Of a stretch of DNA of 64,000 nucleotides, positions 10,045-18,872 are shown one piece after another. Numbering within the stretch: the first letter of the stretch is position 1; the number at the start of each line of letters is the position of its first letter. The stretch is from NCBI RefSeq assembly GCF_902499075.1, contig NZ_CABVPP010000002.1:1-64000 (forward strand). Direction: 5' to 3'. The notes under the pieces are model-generated. The model was not told the origin of the DNA. It made no database searches and saw only the letters and a list, made by a program, of their open reading frames with translations. The position numbers and the translations under genes were made by a program. Source of the stretch: Burkholderia pseudomultivorans. Its GTDB lineage: Bacteria; Pseudomonadota; Gammaproteobacteria; Burkholderiales; Burkholderiaceae.

Positions 10045-10091
10045 CGCCGCGGCGTCCCCGCTCGTCCGCGCCGCGCGCGGACGATGCGCGA

Positions 10092-10125
10092 ACGGCGATG
10101 TCCTCGCGGACATCGCCGTTTTTTT
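10092..10125 (+). terminator. Rho-independent terminator of the SYLF lipoprotein gene
   Basis: A 12-base-pair perfect stem, ACGGCGATGTCC (10092-10103) with GGACATCGCCGT (10108-10119), closes a TCGC tetraloop. Seven T residues follow. Confidence 0.95.
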
Positions 10126-10143
10126 ATGCGCGTACGGCCTGCG

Positions 10144-11208
10144 TCAGGTCGTCGAATCGATCACCTTGAAGCGCGAGCGCTTCTGCGCGCGAATCACCGA
10201 CTGGTAGACCTCGACGTACTGCTGCGCCATCCGGCGCGACGTGAAGCGCTCCTCGAAGCGCTGCCGCACGCGCGCACGCGGCAGCAGGTGCAGCCGGTTC
10301 ACGGCGGCCACCGCGCTGATCTCGTCCTCGACGATGAAGCCCGACACGCCCTCGTCGATCACTTCCGGCACCGCGCCGCGATTGAACGCGATCACCGGCG
10401 TGCCGCACGACATCGCCTCGATCATCACCAGCCCGAACGGCTCCGGCCAGTCGATCGGAAACAGCAGCGCATGCGCGCCGGACAGGAATTCGGCCTTCTG
10501 GTGATCGGCGATTTCGCCGATGTACTCGACATGCGGCAGCGCGAACAGCGGCTTGATTTCGCGATCGAAGTACTCCTGGTCGGCCGAGTCGATCTTCGCG
10601 GCGATCCGGATCGGCAGCCCGCACTGGGCGGCGATCCGGATCGCGGTATCGACGCGCTTCTCGGGCGAGATGCGGCCGAGGAACGCGAGATAGCGCGGCT
10701 CGACCGGCTGCGGCATGTAAAGCGTGTCCGGCAGCCCGTGGTAGACGGTCGTCAGCCATTTCGCCTGCGGCAGCGGCTGGCGCTGCGCGTTCGAGATCGA
10801 GATCACCGGTGCCGTGTTGAAGGTGTCGAACACCGGCTGCTGCTCGGGCAGGTCGAGCCGGCCGTGCAGCGTGGTCAGGTACGGCGTTTCCTGGCGGTTG
10901 AAGACCGAGAACGAGTAGTAGTCCATGTGGAAATGGAGCACGTCGAAGTCCTTCGCACGGCGCGCGACCGTCTCCATCAGCAGCATGTGAGGCGCAATCC
11001 GGTCGCGGATCGACGAGTCGAGCCGCAGCGCGCGCGGCCAGACCGGCTCGAGCGTCGCCCGCGTCGTCGAATCGCCGCTCGCGAACAGCGTCACATCGTG
11101 GCCGAGATCGACGAGCGCCTCGGTGATGTAGGACACGACGCGCTCCGTGCCGCCGTACAGCTTCGGCGGCACGGATTCGGTCAGCGGGGCGATCTGGGCA
11201 ATTCTCAT
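10144..11208 (-). CDS. Glycosyltransferase family 4
   Basis: 354 residues from the ATG at 11208, with GGAGA about 9 bases upstream. This is a GT-B fold enzyme. The N-terminal acceptor domain begins MRIAQIAPLTESVPPKLYGGTERVV. The C-terminal nucleotide-sugar domain has FLGRISPEKRVDTAIRIA and the E-x7-E motif EPFGLVMIEAMSCGTPVIAF. The sugar donor and acceptor cannot be told from sequence. It stands alone rather than in a polysaccharide cluster; the flanking genes are unrelated. Similar stand-alone family 4 enzymes occur widely in Burkholderia. Confidence 0.9.
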   Translation of the reverse strand: MRIAQIAPLTESVPPKLYGGTERVVSYITEALVDLGHDVTLFASGDSTTRATLEPVWPRALRLDSSIRDRIAPHMLLMETVARRAKDFDVLHFHMDYYSFSVFNRQETPYLTTLHGRLDLPEQQPVFDTFNTAPVISISNAQRQPLPQAKWLTTVYHGLPDTLYMPQPVEPRYLAFLGRISPEKRVDTAIRIAAQCGLPIRIAAKIDSADQEYFDREIKPLFALPHVEYIGEIADHQKAEFLSGAHALLFPIDWPEPFGLVMIEAMSCGTPVIAFNRGAVPEVIDEGVSGFIVEDEISAVAAVNRLHLLPRARVRQRFEERFTSRRMAQQYVEVYQSVIRAQKRSRFKVIDSTT

Positions 11209-11523
11209 GGTCCACGTCTCCTGTGTCGGCGCGTTGGCGCGTGCTCCGGCCCGATATCTGCCGGGACCGGCCGGCGGCAGGACCGGCGCGGGCGCGTCCG
11301 TCCCTGCTTGTTCAGCGACCGGCGCCCGGCGGGCCCGCGCCGGCTCGCCGCGCAATTCCCGCGCCCGGCGCCGGCCCCCGGACTCGCAAAGCCGACCGGC
11401 ACAGTGCCGGTCGACTATCCCGTTATTATTCGCGATCCCGATACGGGGCGTCGACCGTCTTGCATTTTATGGGCGTTGTTACAGACCGGATACATTCGTC
11501 CGGACGAGCCGGGTCGCATCGGT
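11209..11523. other. Intergenic region with a 21-base palindrome
   Basis: 315 bases between the glycosyltransferase start and the ATPase stop, both on minus. No gene is evident. The part near 11208 should carry the glycosyltransferase promoter. The perfect inverted repeat at 11393-11413 is listed separately. Confidence 0.6.
11393..11413. repeat. Perfect 10-base inverted repeat, candidate operator or hairpin
   Basis: CGACCGGCAC (11393-11402), one base, then GTGCCGGTCG (11404-11413). No T-run follows on either strand. It could be a protein-binding site about 190 bases upstream of the glycosyltransferase, or a hairpin in the 3' end of the ATPase transcript. Confidence 0.45.
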
Positions 11524-12702
11524 TCAACGCGACGGCCATTTCCACGGCGGCAGGTCGCGCGTGTCCGCGTCGACCAGCGTAGTCGCGCCGAGTTGCTTGT
11601 CGAGCACCAGCGACTCGCAAGCGGGCTCGCGCTCGAGCGTCGCGATCAGCCGCGCCGCGTGCGACACGACGATCACCTGCGAATGCCGCGCGGCCTGCGC
11701 GATCAGGCGGCCGAGCGCCGGCAGCAGATCGGGATGCAGGCTCGTTTCCGGTTCGTTCAGCACCATCAGCGCGGGCGGCCGCGGCGTCAGCAGCGCCGCC
11801 GCGAGCAGCAGGTAGCGCAGCGTGCCGTCCGACAGTTCGGCCGCCCCCAGCGGCCGCAGCAGCCCCGGCTGGCGCATCAGCACGTCGAAGCGGCCGCGCC
11901 CGCCCGGATTGTCGATGTCGATCGAGGCGCCAGGAAACGCGTCGTCGATCGCCGCGTCGAGCGCCGCGCCGTCGCCGATCTCGCGGATCGTCTGCAGCGC
12001 GGCGGCCAGGTCCGCGCCGTCGTCGGCCAGCACCGGCGTGTGCGTGCCGATCTGCGATTGCCGCGCGGGCGCCTGCGCGTCCGTGCGGAAATGGTCGTAG
12101 AAGCGCCACGAGCGGATCCGCTCGCGCACCGCGATCATCTCCGGCGCGCCGGTCGGGTCCGCGAACTCCGTCATCATGCTGTCGAAGCTCGCGACGGGCT
12201 GCGGGATCGTGCGCCAGTCGCCGGACCCGGCGCGCGCCCGGATCTGCGCGCCCTGCCGGTCGACCAGCAGCGTCGACGGACGCAGCAGCGGGCCGCCCCA
12301 GATGCATTCGCGCTTGATCACCGGATCGAGCGCGAACATCGACGCGTCGTTCTTCACCGGCAGCCCGAGATCGATCGCGTAGCCGAAGTCGTCGCACGCG
12401 AAGCCGAGCTTCAGGCTCACGGGCCCGTTGCGTACCGTGCCGGTCACCGGCACGTCGCCGGCCAGCATCGCGCGGGAAAAGCGCTCGGGCCCGGCCCACA
12501 GCGTCGACGGCAGACCGCCCTCGCGCGCGAGCGACGGGATCACGCGACCCTGCGCGGTATCGGCGAGCAGCCGCAGCGCGCGGTACACGCTCGACTTGCC
12601 GCTGCCGTTCGGCCCGGTGACGACGTTCAGCGCCGCCAGCGGCACGATCAGCTCGCGCAGCGAGCGGTAATGGGCAACGGCAAGCGTCTTCAGCGCGGTC
12701 AT
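11524..12702 (-). CDS. AAA family ATPase, RecF/SMC-like, function unknown
   Basis: 392 residues. Walker A is GPNGSGKSS near residue 31 of MTALKTLAVAHYRSLRELIVPL. An ABC-type signature, ELSDGTLRYLLL, appears near residue 290. It is followed by Walker B, LMVLNEPETSLHPDLLP, and a switch His in VIVVSHAARLI. This is the compact single-chain architecture of AAA_21/RecF-like ATPases, related in fold to OLD nucleases. No C-terminal TOPRIM nuclease domain is present, so it is not an OLD nuclease. It ends up 34 bases downstream of the MscS gene on the same strand. No partner gene typical of a defence system adjoins it. The biological role is unknown. Confidence 0.85.
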   Translation of the reverse strand: MTALKTLAVAHYRSLRELIVPLAALNVVTGPNGSGKSSVYRALRLLADTAQGRVIPSLAREGGLPSTLWAGPERFSRAMLAGDVPVTGTVRNGPVSLKLGFACDDFGYAIDLGLPVKNDASMFALDPVIKRECIWGGPLLRPSTLLVDRQGAQIRARAGSGDWRTIPQPVASFDSMMTEFADPTGAPEMIAVRERIRSWRFYDHFRTDAQAPARQSQIGTHTPVLADDGADLAAALQTIREIGDGAALDAAIDDAFPGASIDIDNPGGRGRFDVLMRQPGLLRPLGAAELSDGTLRYLLLAAALLTPRPPALMVLNEPETSLHPDLLPALGRLIAQAARHSQVIVVSHAARLIATLEREPACESLVLDKQLGATTLVDADTRDLPPWKWPSR

Positions 12703-12736
12703 GGCGATAGAGATAACGATAACGAGACGGCCGCCG

Positions 12737-13909
12737 TCAGCGGCCGTCGGCGGCCTTCGGATCGGCCGCCGTATTGGCCGCCGTGCTCGCGGCCGGCGGC
12801 CGCGCGTGCGGCCGTTCGGGATTCGGTTCGTCGGGCGCCGATTCGTGCGGATACAGCTCCATCCGGCTGCGCGGCAGGCATTGCGGGTAATGCCGCTGCA
12901 GGTGCGCGATCAGCCCTTCGCGTACGCGGCAGCGCAGGTCCCAGCACAGCGACGAATCGGCCGCGCTGACCAGCGCGCGCAACTGCATCGTGCGCTCGGT
13001 GGCGTCGGTGACTTGCAGCACCTGCACGCGGCCGTCCCATTCGGGCGCGGCGTGGACGAGCCGCGCAAGCTCCTCGCGCAGCGGCGCGAGCGGGGTCCGG
13101 TAGTCGACCGACAGATACACCGTGCCGATGATCTCGGAACTGCTGCGCGTCCAGTTCGTAAACGGGTTTTCGATGATCCACTGCAGCGGCACGACGAGGC
13201 GCCGCTGGTCCCACAGCCGCACCGATACGAACGAGCCGGTGATTTCCTCGATGCGGCCCCACTCGCCCTGGATCACGACCACGTCGTCGAGCCGGATCGG
13301 CTGCGTCAGCGCGATCTGCAGCCCGGCGATCAGATTGCCGAGCACCGGCCGCGCGGCGATACCGGCGACCAGGCCCGCGACGCCGGCCGACGCGAGCAGG
13401 CTCGCGCCGACCTGCCGCACGTTCGGAAACGTCATCAGCGCGGCGCCGGTGCCGATGATCACGATCAGCACCATCACGGTCCGCACCAGCACCTTCGCCT
13501 GCGTATGGATGCGCCGCGCGTGCAGGTTGTCGGCGGTATCGATCGGATGCGCCTGGATGATCGCGTCGCCGACGCCGGCCGCAAGCCGCACCAGCAGCCA
13601 GGTCAGCGAGACGATCGAGCCGACCGCCGCGGCCGTGCGCATCCCGCGCACGAACGACATGCCGTCGTCGGCCTGCAGCCACAGGAATTCGAGCGCAAGC
13701 AGCGCAAGGACGACGAGCGACGGCTTGTCGATGTAGCGCAGCATCACGCTCATCAGCGGATACGGTTGCGCGACCCGCTTGACGATGCGCGCACCGAGAC
13801 GATGCACGACCGTGACGACCAGCACGACGACGACCGACACGAACAGCGTGCCGAGCCATGAATGCAGCGGCGCATCGGCGATGCGCTGCAACTCCTCGAT
13901 TGAAATCAT
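12737..13909 (-). CDS. Mechanosensitive ion channel, MscS family
   Basis: 390 residues. Four or so hydrophobic segments occupy the N-terminal half: about 20-42, 55-75, 92-115 and 140-160. The pore helix and beta domain of MscS follow: VGASLLASAGVAGLVAGIAARPVLGNLIAGLQIALTQPIRLDDVVV, then GEWGRIEEITGSFVSVRLWDQRRLVVPLQWIIENPFTNWTR. The Ala/Gly-rich pore helix is clear. The tail after residue 355 is Pro/Ala-rich. The protein should gate under membrane tension to release solutes during osmotic downshock. The start MISIEEL was chosen because the upstream extension is not membrane-like. Confidence 0.92.
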   Translation of the reverse strand: MISIEELQRIADAPLHSWLGTLFVSVVVVLVVTVVHRLGARIVKRVAQPYPLMSVMLRYIDKPSLVVLALLALEFLWLQADDGMSFVRGMRTAAAVGSIVSLTWLLVRLAAGVGDAIIQAHPIDTADNLHARRIHTQAKVLVRTVMVLIVIIGTGAALMTFPNVRQVGASLLASAGVAGLVAGIAARPVLGNLIAGLQIALTQPIRLDDVVVIQGEWGRIEEITGSFVSVRLWDQRRLVVPLQWIIENPFTNWTRSSSEIIGTVYLSVDYRTPLAPLREELARLVHAAPEWDGRVQVLQVTDATERTMQLRALVSAADSSLCWDLRCRVREGLIAHLQRHYPQCLPRSRMELYPHESAPDEPNPERPHARPPAASTAANTAADPKAADGR

Positions 13910-14014
13910 CGGCGCCCGGGATGCTTCGGTTATGAGGCGCGCAGGCCTCGTCCTGGATGCGTCGGCGAGGTCCGGCGCAGGCGCGGCACACGCCCACCCG
14001 GACACGGCTTCAGA

Positions 14015-14371
14015 TCAGTTGCCGCCCCTGCACGGGAACGCCTTGCCGAGACCGAGCGACACCGCGGTGCTCGCGTTGTAGTCGGCCAGCTTCGGATTTT
14101 CCGCGATGTACTTGCGCACCGCGTCGGTCATCTGCTGCGCGCGGATGTCGGGCGGCAGACAGAAATACTGACCGACGCGCGGCCCGGTCGTGCCGCCGAT
14201 CGCGTCGATGGTGTTGTAGACGCCGTCGGCGGCGCCTTCGATGTAGGCTGCGCACGACGCCCGCGACTTGACGTCCGTCTTCGCGCACAGCCGGTCGAGA
14301 TCCGCGCCCGTGAACGCCGCCGCCGACAGCGGCACGGCAAACGCCGCGGCACAAAACATAGCCCGCAACAT
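14015..14371 (-). CDS. Rap1a/Tai-like domain secreted protein
   Basis: 118 residues with a short signal peptide ending near residue 19 (LSAAA/F). The mature part is small and all-helical, with four Cys (29, 40, 71, 114) that can form two disulfides. The pattern LCAKTD...SCAAYIEGAADG...YFCLPPDI...AVRKYIAENP fits the Rap1a/Tai family. Founding members neutralise periplasmic type VI amidase effectors, but many relatives have no known effector. No amidase gene is adjacent. It sits 118 bases downstream of the ankyrin gene on the same strand. Confidence 0.75.
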   Translation of the reverse strand: MLRAMFCAAAFAVPLSAAAFTGADLDRLCAKTDVKSRASCAAYIEGAADGVYNTIDAIGGTTGPRVGQYFCLPPDIRAQQMTDAVRKYIAENPKLADYNASTAVSLGLGKAFPCRGGN

Positions 14372-14440
14372 GGTGTTCCTTATGTCAATGCGGCCCGAGA
14401 CCGCTCACTGCCTTGACCGGCGCGGCGCCGGGCGCCCTTC

Positions 14441-14461
14441 GCCGCCCCGCCGAGGGGCGGC
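14441..14461. repeat. GC-rich hairpin between ankyrin and Rap1a-like genes
   Basis: GCCGCCCC (14441-14448) pairs with GGGGCGGC (14454-14461) around GCCGA. There is no T-run on either strand, so it is not a canonical terminator. It may be a mRNA stability or processing element between two minus-strand genes. Confidence 0.45.
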
Positions 14462-14489
14462 GCAACGCACCCGGCCGCGCCGAAAACCG

Positions 14490-15200
14490 TCATTTTGCAC
14501 TCTTTTGCGCATCTGCCGGCGCCGATGCACCGATCCGCACCGTGCGCTTGCTGAGGATGTCGATCGCGTCCGGCGCCTTGTAGTGCTTCGCGAACTCGAG
14601 CGCGGTGATGCCGAGCTGGTTCTTCACCTGCGGATCGGCGCCCTGGTCGAGCAGCAGGTTGACCGTCGACGCATGGTTGCCGCGCGCGGCCATCATCAGC
14701 GGCGTCGTGCCGTTCGGCGACGCTGTGTCGATATACGCGTCGTGGTCGAGCAGGATCCTGACGACCGCGTCCTGGCCGTTGGTGGCCGCGTAGTGCAGCG
14801 GCGCCCAGCCCTTCTTGCTGACTTCGGCGCCCTTGTCGATCAGCAGCTTGACGAGCCCGACGTCGCCGTTCAGCGACGCGAGCATCAGCGCGTTCTCGCC
14901 GGCCTTGTCTTCCTTCTCGAGGTCGACGTTCGGCGTCGTCGCGAGCGCCGCCGCGACCTTGTCGGATTTCTCGCGCGCGGCGATCACCAGCAGCGGATCG
15001 CCGTTCGGCGCAACGGTGTTCGGATCGAGCTTGCCGCTCTTGAGCTGCTTGCCGATGTCGTCGATGTCGTCGAACTTGACGGCCTTGACGATCGCGTCGA
15101 GCGACTCGGCATGCGCGCCGGCGGCGGCGAACAGGCCGCTCGCGACGAGCGCGGCGGCGACGAGTGCGCGTTTCGGCAGAGAGTTGGTCGGCTTCGTCAT
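14490..15200 (-). CDS. Secreted ankyrin-repeat protein
   Basis: 236 residues. A signal peptide is clear (basic N-terminus, then ALVAAALVASGLFAAAGAHA, cleaved near residue 31). Five or so ankyrin repeats follow from about residue 65 to 215. Typical repeat lines are NGDPLLVIAAREKSDKVAAAL, AGENALMLASLNGDVGLVKLL, GWAPLHYAATNGQDAVVRILL and NGTTPLMMAARGNHASTVNLL. It is probably a periplasmic binding scaffold. Bacterial secreted ankyrin proteins are found next to catalases and as immunity proteins, but neither context is present here. The gene follows tatD by 42 bases on the same strand and may be read with it. Confidence 0.88.
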   Translation of the reverse strand: MTKPTNSLPKRALVAAALVASGLFAAAGAHAESLDAIVKAVKFDDIDDIGKQLKSGKLDPNTVAPNGDPLLVIAAREKSDKVAAALATTPNVDLEKEDKAGENALMLASLNGDVGLVKLLIDKGAEVSKKGWAPLHYAATNGQDAVVRILLDHDAYIDTASPNGTTPLMMAARGNHASTVNLLLDQGADPQVKNQLGITALEFAKHYKAPDAIDILSKRTVRIGASAPADAQKSAK

Positions 15201-15242
15201 TGTTGTGGGCTCCTTCCCTGGGTTGTCGGCTGCGCCGCGCGC

Positions 15243-16022
15243 TTAACGGGCGATCTTGAACAGCCGGAAAAAGTTCTGTGTCGTCGCGTCGGCGAGCGCC
15301 TCGACGGCAATCCCGCGCTCGGATGCGATAAAGCGTCCGACATGGCTGACGTACGCAGGTTCATTCGGCTTGCCCCGGTACGGCACCGGCGCAAGGTACG
15401 GCGAGTCGGTTTCGATCAGCAGCCGGTCGAGCGGCACGCGCCGCGCGACGTCCTGCACGTCGGTCGCGTTCTTGAACGTGACGATGCCCGACAGCGAGAT
15501 GTGGAAGTTCTGCGCGAGCGCCTGCTCGGCGACCGGCCACGGCTCGGTGAAGCAGTGCATCACGCCGCCCGGCACGTCTGCGCGCTCCTCGGCCATGATC
15601 CGCAGCGTGTCCTCCGACGACGCGCGCGTATGGACGATCAGCGGCTTCATCGTCGCGGTTGCCGCGCGGATGTGCGTGCGGAAGCGCTCGCGCTGCCACT
15701 CCATGTCGGCGATCGAGCGGCCTTCGAGCCGGTAGTAGTCGAGGCCCGTCTCGCCGATCGCGACGACCTTCGGGTGCGCAGCCAGCTCGACGAGCTCGGC
15801 GAGCGTCGGCTCCTTCGCGTCCTCGTGATCCGGATGCACGCCGACCGACGCGTAGACGTTGTCGTGCGCCTGCGCGATCGCCAGCACCTCCGGCAGCGTC
15901 TCGAGATCGACCGAGACGCACAGCGCGTGCGTGACGTCATGCTCGCGCATGTTCTCGAGCACGACCGGCAGGCGGTCGGCGAGGCCCTTGAAATTGATGT
16001 GGCAGTGAGAGTCGACGAACAT
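15243..16022 (-). CDS. TatD/YcfH family metal-dependent hydrolase (DNase)
   Basis: 259 residues from the ATG at 16022, with AGGAAAC upstream. This is an amidohydrolase-fold TIM barrel. Metal ligands are visible in FVDSHCHINF (His6, His8), IGETGLDYYR (Glu near 94), LIVHTRAS (His near 130) and LLIETDSPYLAPVPYRG (Asp near 204). TatD proteins are 3'-5' exonucleases or phosphohydrolases. It is encoded downstream of mltG-tmk-holB, a conserved arrangement of this gene in many proteobacteria. An in-frame extension upstream has no support. Confidence 0.93.
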   Translation of the reverse strand: MFVDSHCHINFKGLADRLPVVLENMREHDVTHALCVSVDLETLPEVLAIAQAHDNVYASVGVHPDHEDAKEPTLAELVELAAHPKVVAIGETGLDYYRLEGRSIADMEWQRERFRTHIRAATATMKPLIVHTRASSEDTLRIMAEERADVPGGVMHCFTEPWPVAEQALAQNFHISLSGIVTFKNATDVQDVARRVPLDRLLIETDSPYLAPVPYRGKPNEPAYVSHVGRFIASERGIAVEALADATTQNFFRLFKIAR

Positions 16023-16108
16023 CGTGTTTCCTGAATACGTAAGGCGGCCGCCACGCGTCGCGGCGCGCATCGGTCATCGTTTCGCAACGTGCGAGAAACA
16101 ATGCCCGC

Positions 16109-17137
16109 TCAAGCAAATATTTCCCGATAGCCGAGAAACAATTCCTCGAACACGAGCCGCGCGTTGAGCGGATGGTTTTCGACGGTGCGCTGCCGCGTGA
16201 CGGCCTTCATGAAGCGCGCGAACGCGTTCGCATCGACCGTCTGCGCGCAGCGCGCGAGCGCCGCCGCATGCGTCGGGAAGTAGCGCGGCGCACCCGCCAT
16301 CCGCTGCGCCAGCAGATCGTACAGCCAGCGCTGCAGCCAGCCGAGCACCAGCGGCACCGGCAGCTTCTGCAGCGTCTCGCCGCACGCGAACGGGTCGCAC
16401 CCCGCGCCGGCCGCGAGCTGGCCGAGCGTGAAATCGCGCAGCGGCCGGTTCTCGTCGCTCGCGAGCGCCAATGCCGCGAGCGGCGCGCCGCCGGCCTCGG
16501 CGAGCAGCGCGGGCGCGTCGTCGACGCCCTGCGCCGCGAGCCATGCGGCGGCCGCGTCGGGCGCCGGCACGCTCATCGGCCACTGCCGGCAGCGGCTGAT
16601 GATGGTCGGCAGCAGGCGGTCGATGCGCGCCGACACGAGCACGAACACGACGCCGGACGGCGGTTCCTCGAGCGTTTTCAGCAGCGCGTTCGACGCGGCG
16701 ACGTTCAGCGCCTCGGCCGGATACAGCACGACCACGCGCGCGCCGCCGCGGTGCGAGCCGACCCCGCAGAAATCGAGCAGCGCGCGCACCTGCTCGATCT
16801 TGATTTCCTTGCTCGGCGCGCGGGTCTTCTTGCCGCCTTCGTCGGCATCGGCCGGCTTCGCGTCGTCCGCGGCGCCCGGCGCCTCGCCGGCCAGCGCCTC
16901 GGGCAACACGATCCGGTAGTCCGGATGATTGCCCTGCGCGAACCACGTGCAGGCCGCACAGGTGCCGCACGGCTCGCCGTTCGGCTGCGGCGCTTCGCAC
17001 AGGAAGCCCTGCGCGAGATGCTGCGCGAACTGCAGCTTGCCGATTCCGGCCTGGCCGTGCAGCAGCAGCGCATGCGGCCATTGCGCGCGCAGCTGCTGCA
17101 GTCGGTTCCAGTCGTCGGTCTGCCACGGGTAGATCAT
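16109..17137 (-). CDS. holB: DNA polymerase III subunit delta'
   Basis: 342 residues starting MIYPWQTDDWNRL. It is the clamp-loader subunit that acts with gamma/tau and delta to load the beta sliding clamp. A P-loop-like HGQAGIGK is near residue 27. The zinc module has four Cys (CEAPQPNGEPCGTCAAC, residues about 47-63). The sensor/arginine-finger stretch reads NALLKTLEEPPSGVVFVLVSA, then LLPTIISRCRQW. A charged insertion around residues 85-110 (DDAKPADADEGGKKTRAPSK) is longer than in E. coli. It starts 19 bases after the tmk stop, as in the classic tmk-holB pair. Confidence 0.95.
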   Translation of the reverse strand: MIYPWQTDDWNRLQQLRAQWPHALLLHGQAGIGKLQFAQHLAQGFLCEAPQPNGEPCGTCAACTWFAQGNHPDYRIVLPEALAGEAPGAADDAKPADADEGGKKTRAPSKEIKIEQVRALLDFCGVGSHRGGARVVVLYPAEALNVAASNALLKTLEEPPSGVVFVLVSARIDRLLPTIISRCRQWPMSVPAPDAAAAWLAAQGVDDAPALLAEAGGAPLAALALASDENRPLRDFTLGQLAAGAGCDPFACGETLQKLPVPLVLGWLQRWLYDLLAQRMAGAPRYFPTHAAALARCAQTVDANAFARFMKAVTRQRTVENHPLNARLVFEELFLGYREIFA

Positions 17138-17156
17138 GAAATGCGTTCCTTGCGGG

Positions 17157-17777
17157 TTACAGCGCGGCGAGCACGCGTTCGAGCTGCTGGCGGATCTCGG
17201 GAATCGACTGCGTCGCATCGACGATCGCGAAGCGGTGCGGCGCCTCTTCCGCGCGTCGCAGGTACTCGCCGCGCGTGCGCGTGAAGAACGCGTCCGATTC
17301 GCTCTCGAACTTGTCGGGCATGCGCGCGGCGCCGCGGCGCTCGCTCGCGACCTGCGGCGCAACGTCGAACAGCACCGTCAGGTCCGGCTGGAAGCCGCCC
17401 TGCACCCAGCGCTCGAGCGCCTCGAGCTTGTCGCGCGGCAGCCCGCGGCCGCCGCCCTGGTACGCGAAGGTCGCGTCGGTGAAGCGGTCGGACACGACCC
17501 AGTCGCCGCGTGCGAGCGCGGGCTCGATCACCAGCGCGAGATGCTCGCGGCGCGCAGCGAACATCAGCAGCGCTTCGGTCTCGAGGTCCATCGGCTGATT
17601 CAGCAGGATCTCGCGCAGCTTCTCGCCGAGCTGCGTGCCGCCCGGCTCGCGGGTAACGACGACCTGCTTGCCGGCCGACGCCAGCTTGTTCTGCAGGCGT
17701 TCGCAGAACCATTGCAGGTGGGTGGTCTTCCCCGCCCCGTCGATGCCCTCGAACGTGATGAATTTACCGCTCGCCAT
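17157..17777 (-). CDS. tmk: Thymidylate kinase
   Basis: 206 residues. It phosphorylates dTMP to dTDP. The P-loop [12 protein letters not shown] is at residues 9-20, followed by [17 protein letters not shown] (dTMP contact Arg), [19 protein letters not shown] and the LID region around residues 140-165. The ATG shares its A with the last base of the mltG stop codon (TAATG), so the two are translationally coupled. holB follows after 19 bases. Confidence 0.97.
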   Translation of the reverse strand: MASGKFITFEGIDGAGKTTHLQWFCERLQNKLASAGKQVVVTREPGGTQLGEKLREILLNQPMDLETEALLMFAARREHLALVIEPALARGDWVVSDRFTDATFAYQGGGRGLPRDKLEALERWVQGGFQPDLTVLFDVAPQVASERRGAARMPDKFESESDAFFTRTRGEYLRRAEEAPHRFAIVDATQSIPEIRQQLERVLAAL

Positions 17778-18796
17778 TATTGCCCTCGTATGTACTTGTC
17801 CACGGCCTTGTTGTGATCGCCGAGCGTATCGGAGAACACGCTCGTGCCGTCGCCCTTCGCGACGAAATAGAGCGCGCTGGTCGGGGCCGGATTGATCGCG
17901 GCCTGCAGCGACGCGACGCCCGGCAGCGCAATCGGCGTCGGCGGCAGCCCGCGTCGCGTGTAGGTATTGTAAGGAGTGTCGGCCTGCAGGTCGCGCTTGC
18001 GCAGGCGGCCGTCGTAGGCGTCGCCGAGCCCGTAGATCACCGACGGGTCGGTCTGCAGCGGCATGCCGATGCGCAGCCGGTTCGCGAACACCGCCGCGAC
18101 GAACGAGCGATCGGCTGCATGGCCGGTTTCCTTCTCGACGATCGACGCGATCGTCAGCGCTTCGTAAGGCGTCTTGTACGGCAGCCCCGGCGCGCGCGCG
18201 GCCCAGGCTTCGTCGAGGCGCGTCTGCATCAGGCGGTACGCGCGCCGGTAGATGTTCAGGTCGCTGGTGCCCTTGTCGAACAGGTAGGTATCGGGAAAGA
18301 ACAGCCCCTCGCCGCTGCCGCGCTGGATCGCGCTGTCCGACGCGCCGATCGCGCGCAGCAGTTCGGCGTCGCTCATGCCGGCCGTCGTATGCACAAGATC
18401 GGGATTCGCGTCGAGTTCCGCGCGCATCCGCTTGAAGGTCCAGCCTTCGATCACCGTCGCGACGTATTCGTTGACGTCGCCGCGCGCGATCTTCTGCAGC
18501 ACGTCGTAAGGCGTGATGCCGGTCTTGAACTCGTAGTTGCCGGACTTGAGCCGGCTCGACAGCCCGAGCAGGCGCGTCATCGCGACGAAGCCGAACGGCT
18601 CGACCGGCACGCCGCCGCGCTTCAGTTGCAGCGCGACGCTCTTGACGCTGCTGCGCGGCTTGATCGTGACGTCGAGCGACGCGGCGCCGAGCAGCAGCGG
18701 CCGGGTCGCCCAGTAATACGCGCCGCCCGCGCCGGCAGCGGCCACAACGACGGCCAGCACCGCGACCGTCGCGGCGCATTTCTTCAGTAGGGACAT
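17777..18796 (-). CDS. mltG: Endolytic peptidoglycan transglycosylase MltG (YceG)
   Basis: 339 residues. One N-terminal transmembrane helix (about 8-30, [22 protein letters not shown]) anchors it in the inner membrane. The YceG domain contains the catalytic signature [12 protein letters not shown] (Glu near 219), [22 protein letters not shown] and [15 protein letters not shown]. It cleaves nascent glycan strands and helps set their length. It is the first gene of a minus-strand run mltG-tmk-holB-tatD, divergent from ygfZ with a 76-base gap. Its stop overlaps the tmk start. Confidence 0.95.
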   Translation of the reverse strand: MSLLKKCAATVAVLAVVVAAAGAGGAYYWATRPLLLGAASLDVTIKPRSSVKSVALQLKRGGVPVEPFGFVAMTRLLGLSSRLKSGNYEFKTGITPYDVLQKIARGDVNEYVATVIEGWTFKRMRAELDANPDLVHTTAGMSDAELLRAIGASDSAIQRGSGEGLFFPDTYLFDKGTSDLNIYRRAYRLMQTRLDEAWAARAPGLPYKTPYEALTIASIVEKETGHAADRSFVAAVFANRLRIGMPLQTDPSVIYGLGDAYDGRLRKRDLQADTPYNTYTRRGLPPTPIALPGVASLQAAINPAPTSALYFVAKGDGTSVFSDTLGDHNKAVDKYIRGQ

Positions 18797-18820
18797 GGAA
18801 CGTGACTCAGGTAAGACCCA

Positions 18821-18845
18821 TATAATACTTGCTCGCCTTCGTCAA
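18821..18845. promoter_or_regulatory. Shared promoter area between mltG and ygfZ
   Basis: A perfect TATAAT on plus at 18821-18826 lies 47 bases before the ygfZ ATG. On minus, TTGACG (18840-18845) faces TATATG/TTATAT at a short 14-15 base spacing, pointing at mltG. The plus -10 has no recognisable -35. The divergent pair must use this 76-base gap, but exact start points are uncertain. Confidence 0.35.
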
Positions 18846-18872
18846 AGTCAGGGTTGACTGTTCCCTCATTCC

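Noticed and set aside
11524-12702. RecF-like ATPase as an OLD-family or Septu/Gabija-type defence gene.
   Set aside because: No TOPRIM, HNH or helicase partner is encoded in it or next to it, so a named defence system cannot be claimed.
14441-14461. GC-rich hairpin as a rho-independent terminator.
   Set aside because: No T-run on either strand; listed only as a hairpin repeat.
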